Shown: piece by piece, positions 5,215 to 7,561 of the stretch
Numbering within the stretch: position 1 is the stretch's first letter
Layout of the letters: every line of letters begins with the position of its first letter
Assembly (NCBI GenBank): GCA_039933215.1
Contig: JBDTOO010000114.1
Span: 1 to 7,561 of the forward strand
DNA: 7,561 nucleotides
Source of the DNA: JALYUA01 sp039933215
GTDB lineage: Bacteria; Acidobacteriota; Thermoanaerobaculia; UBA5066; Gp7-AA6
Reading direction: 5' to 3'
Notes under the pieces: generated by a model
Told to the model about the DNA's origin: nothing
What the model saw: only the letters and a program-made list of their open reading frames with translations
The model's database searches: none
Position numbers and translations under genes: made by a program

Positions 5215-5778
5215 ATGCCGAGGATCACCCGGGTCTATACGCGGACGGGCGACGACGGGACGACGAGCCTCGGCGACGGCGCGCGGGTTCCGAAGGATTC
5301 GCCCCGCATCGAGGCCTACGGCACGGTCGATGAGCTGAACAGCGTGATCGGCGCTGCGATCTCCCTCGGCCTCGATCCCGAGGTCTCCGAGACCCTCCGG
5401 CGCGTCCAGAACGAGCTCTTCCATCTGGGAGCCGACCTCTGCGTGCCGGAGTCCGAAAAGGAGAAGAAGCCCGTTCCCCGGATCGAGGATCGTCACGTCG
5501 TCGCACTCGAGAGCCTGATGGACGCGCTCTCCGAGCGTCTCACCCCGCTCGAGAACTTCGTCCTCCCGGGCGGGACTCCGGGCGCTGCGGAGCTTCACGT
5601 CGCGCGGACCGTTTGCCGGCGGGCCGAGCGACTCGTGATCGCGCTCTCTCGCGTCGAAGAGGTCGGCGCTGGCACCGTGCGCTACCTGAACCGGCTCTCC
5701 GACGCCCTCTTCGTCCTCGCGCGGTACGAGAATTTCCGGCGCAGCGTCCCGGACGTCCTCTGGGACAGCCGCGCGTGA
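5215..5778 (+). CDS. Corrinoid adenosyltransferase, PduO/MMAB type
   Basis: The 187-residue cytosolic enzyme transfers the adenosyl group of ATP to cob(I)alamin, giving adenosylcobalamin, and works as a trimer in characterised relatives. The N-terminal ATP-binding signature YTRTGDDGTTSLGDG (8-22) is followed by AYGTVDELNS. C-terminal hallmarks are RRAER (135-139) and YLNRLSDALFVLAR (157-170). Length is normal for the family and no mitochondrial or shell-targeting extension is present. The start is fixed by GAGGGGAGG just upstream, and the gap from the receptor gene is 22 bp. In a B12 uptake operon it would convert imported corrinoid into coenzyme and help retain it. The product resembles PduO rather than the unrelated CobA/BtuR fold. 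Confidence 0.94.
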   Translation: MPRITRVYTRTGDDGTTSLGDGARVPKDSPRIEAYGTVDELNSVIGAAISLGLDPEVSETLRRVQNELFHLGADLCVPESEKEKKPVPRIEDRHVVALESLMDALSERLTPLENFVLPGGTPGAAELHVARTVCRRAERLVIALSRVEEVGAGTVRYLNRLSDALFVLARYENFRRSVPDVLWDSRA

Positions 5779-6563
5779 CGTTCGGGCTGCCTCGCTCGCC
5801 GCGAGGGGTTGCCGGGCGGTCGGACGGCGCGGTATCGGACGCCCGCGCCGCCGACCGGGTTGCTCGCTCGCCGCGAGCTGTCGTCTCCTGGAGCTCGGGG
5901 AAGGATGGCGCGTGGGCGCTTCATGAGGTTCGCCGGGAGGGCCGACTGGACGTCGTCGGCCTCATGACGACCCTCACTGAAGAATACGGCCGCGTCTCGA
6001 TGCACGGAGTGAGGCGGGAAGTTCTCGAGAGGCAGGCGGAGCTCGCCGGCCTTCCCGTCGCCGCCGTCGGGATATCGGCGGGCGCTTCGAACGCCGAGTA
6101 CGAGCGCGCGTTCCTCTCCGCGGCGCTTCGGGCGAAGGCGGAGTGGGGCATCTCAAGGATCGTCTTCGGCGACCTCTTCCTCGAAGACGTGCGCGCGTAC
6201 CGCGAACGCCTTCTCGACGGAACCGGGATCGAGCCGGTATTCCCCCTCTGGGGACGCCCGACGGCCTCGCTCGCTCGCGAGATGATCGCCGGCGGCCTCC
6301 GCGCCGAGCTCGTTTGCGTCGACCCGGCTCGCCTTCCGGCCGAATTCGCCGGGAGATCCTGGGACGCCTCGCTCCTCGCAGACCTGCCGGCCGGCGTCGA
6401 TCCGTGCGGGGAGAATGGCGAGTTCCACACGTGCGTCACGGCCGGGCCCATGTTCTCGGAGCCGATCGCGGTGAGACGCGGCGAGAGGGTCTTGCGCGAT
6501 GGGTTCGTCTTCTTCGACCTCTTTCTCGAGGGCGAGCTGCCCGGAAGGCAGGCGGCATGCTGA
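5775..6563 (+). CDS. Dph6-like PP-loop ATP pyrophosphatase (diphthine-ammonia ligase family)
   Basis: The 262-residue product belongs to the Dph6/MJ0570-like branch of the adenine nucleotide alpha-hydrolase (PP-loop) family, which activates substrates by adenylation. The PP-loop reads SSGKDG (40-45) instead of the usual SGGKDS; other signatures are RVSMHGVRREVLERQAE, VFGDLFLEDVRAYRE starting near 130, and GENGEFHT (212-219). Bacteria have no diphthamide, so diphthine amidation cannot be its job; its position suggests a corrinoid-related role, for example amidation or salvage, but this is inference. The GTG start overlaps the preceding TGA as GTGA, indicating translational coupling; no other start lies before the PP-loop. 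A low-complexity 34-residue N-terminal extension with two RSPR repeats precedes the domain and may be unneeded. Confidence 0.85.
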   Translation: MTFGLPRSPRGVAGRSDGAVSDARAADRVARSPRAVVSWSSGKDGAWALHEVRREGRLDVVGLMTTLTEEYGRVSMHGVRREVLERQAELAGLPVAAVGISAGASNAEYERAFLSAALRAKAEWGISRIVFGDLFLEDVRAYRERLLDGTGIEPVFPLWGRPTASLAREMIAGGLRAELVCVDPARLPAEFAGRSWDASLLADLPAGVDPCGENGEFHTCVTAGPMFSEPIAVRRGERVLRDGFVFFDLFLEGELPGRQAAC

Positions 6564-7516
6564 CGGCGCCGTCGCCCCGGATCGTCTCGCTGCTGCCTTC
6601 GGCCACGGAGATCGTCTCGGCTCTCGGATTTGCGGACGCGCTCGTCGGGCGATCCCACGAGTGCGATTTCCCTCTGGAGGTCCGAAAGCTGCCGGTCTGC
6701 ACGGCGCCGAAGCTCGATCCCACGGGCTCGAGCCGCGAGATCCACGCGCGGATCGAGGAGCTGCTCTCCGAGGCGATCTCCGTGTATCGCGTCGACGCGG
6801 AGCTCCTGCTCGCTCTCGCTCCGACCCACGTCCTCACGCAGGTGCATTGCGACGTGTGCGCGGTGAACCTCGCCGACGTGAGGAGCGCGGTCGCCGGCTG
6901 GACGCCTGCTCCGACGCTGGTGGCGCTCGGCGCGAGCACTATCTCCGAGGCGATGCGCGACATCGAGCGGGTCGCGGCCGCCCTGGGCGTCCCGCAGCGC
7001 GGCGCCGCGGTCACCTCCCGTCTCGTGTCGCGGATGGAGGCGATCCGCGACGCCGCGGTGTACGCGTCCCGGAGGCCCCGCGTCGCGACGATCGAGTGGC
7101 TGTCGCCTCCGATGGCGGCCGGCAACTGGATCCCGGAGCTCGTCCGGATGGCGGGAGGCGAGAACCTCTTCGGCGAAATGGGCCGGCACTCCCCGTGGCT
7201 CGGTCCCGACGCCCTGCGCGAAGCCGACCCCGACATCATCGTGGCGTTCCCGTGCGGCTTTGGCCTCGAACGGAGCGAAACGGACGCCGGCCTCCTGGAG
7301 GAGATTCCCGGCTGGGAGACCCTCGCGGCGGTGCGCCGCGGCGCGGTCTATCTCGCCGACGGGAACCAGTTTTTCAACCGCCCGGGCCCCCGGCTCGTGG
7401 AGTCGCTTGAGATCCTGGCGGAGATACTCCACCCTGACCGCTTCGACTTCGGCCACCGGGGCGCGGCGTGGAGGAAGGCTCCGGCCGCGAAACCGGTCAG
7501 TTCCGATCGATCGTGA
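6557..7516 (+). CDS. BtuF-like cobalamin-binding protein (periplasmic-binding-protein fold)
   Basis: The 319-residue product is of the BtuF/FepB-type helical-backbone binding-protein family. Signatures are RIVSLLPSATEIVSALG at 8-24, GRSHECDFP (His34, Cys36), a CDVCAV motif (98-103), GNWIPELVRMAGGENLFG, FPCGFGLERSE, and PGWETLAAVRRGAVYLADG near the C-terminus. The family feeds corrinoid to BtuCD-type transporters, and the riboswitch operon supports cobalamin as ligand. There is no signal peptide or lipobox: the family-conserved beta-strand begins at residue 8. Either the protein is cytosolic, or it is exported by an unseen route. The ATG has GGAAGG 8 nt upstream and overlaps the previous gene by 7 bp. 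No btuC or btuD is visible in the window. Confidence 0.88.
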   Translation: MLTAPSPRIVSLLPSATEIVSALGFADALVGRSHECDFPLEVRKLPVCTAPKLDPTGSSREIHARIEELLSEAISVYRVDAELLLALAPTHVLTQVHCDVCAVNLADVRSAVAGWTPAPTLVALGASTISEAMRDIERVAAALGVPQRGAAVTSRLVSRMEAIRDAAVYASRRPRVATIEWLSPPMAAGNWIPELVRMAGGENLFGEMGRHSPWLGPDALREADPDIIVAFPCGFGLERSETDAGLLEEIPGWETLAAVRRGAVYLADGNQFFNRPGPRLVESLEILAEILHPDRFDFGHRGAAWRKAPAAKPVSSDRS

Positions 7517-7561
7517 TGTTTTCCTTGCGGCCGCTGCTGCCGACGGCAATCATGATGCCGA
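7497..7561 (-). CDS. Possible C-terminal end of a convergent gene (partial)
   Basis: On the minus strand the frame ending at TGA 7499-7497 is open to the window edge and reads GIMIAVGSSGRKENITIDRN. Its balanced composition, unlike the Arg/Pro-rich antisense frames elsewhere, suggests the end of a real gene converging on the B12 operon with a 20-bp tail overlap. Only 21 codons are visible and no family is recognisable; it could equally be untranslated intergenic sequence. Confidence 0.3.
   Translation of the reverse strand, partial: GIMIAVGSSGRKENITIDRN

Noticed and set aside
2744..5338. Rightward open frame of 864 codons in another frame over the receptor
   Set aside because: The translation is Arg-rich with no motifs and starts within the riboswitch; the real product is in the frame starting at 2889.
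5921..7549. Leftward open frame of 542 codons opposite the Dph6-like and BtuF-like genes
   Set aside because: Antisense to two well-supported genes with Arg/Ser-rich composition and no motif.
1..7561. tRNA, rRNA or a 23S intervening sequence around the S23 gene
   Set aside because: No tRNA-like cloverleaf or conserved rRNA stretch was seen; the S23 gene is bordered by protein-coding genes and a riboswitch.

Overview
This is a high-GC, gene-dense bacterial window. The TonB-dependent outer-membrane receptor shows that the host has an outer membrane. Codon use rich in G/C at third positions, a bacterial deoxyhypusine-synthase-like gene and a free-standing four-helix-bundle (S23) gene would fit an Acidobacteriota-like or similar soil/sediment lineage. 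That placement is a guess, because there is no rRNA or other marker here.

Layout. (1) 1-91 is one copy of an interspersed repeat with tandem 8-bp units, just upstream of larB. (2) 137-916 is larB (nickel-pincer cofactor synthesis). It overlaps by 118 bp, out of frame, a deoxyhypusine/homospermidine-synthase-like gene (799-1920). (3) 1939-2515 looks like a small element of about 577 bp. Its ends are inverted copies of the same repeat, each beginning TCTATCCGGCCAT, and it carries one leftward gene for a four-helix-bundle protein of the 23S rRNA intervening-sequence (S23) family. Hairpins sit immediately outside both ends. (4) 2561-2770 is a cobalamin riboswitch, followed by a leader in which the ribosome binding site of the next gene can be paired away. 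(5) 2889-7516 is a rightward B12 operon: a fused DUF6580 membrane domain + BtuB-type receptor, a PduO-type corrinoid adenosyltransferase, a Dph6-like PP-loop ATPase, and a BtuF-like corrinoid-binding protein. Junctions are tight: 22 bp, then a 4-bp GTGA overlap, then a 7-bp overlap. (6) The last ~65 bp may hold the C-terminal end of a convergent gene.

How it fits together. The riboswitch should shut off the operon when cobalamin is plentiful. When cobalamin is scarce, the receptor part imports corrinoid across the outer membrane. The DUF6580 part is a candidate inner-membrane step, the BtuF-like protein binds corrinoid, and the adenosyltransferase makes and traps adenosylcobalamin. No btuC or btuD is visible in the window.

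The two most notable items are the S23 gene packaged between inverted octamer-repeat ends, with a related copy beside larB, and the single reading frame joining an inner-membrane transporter domain to a complete outer-membrane receptor through an internal signal-peptide-like segment.
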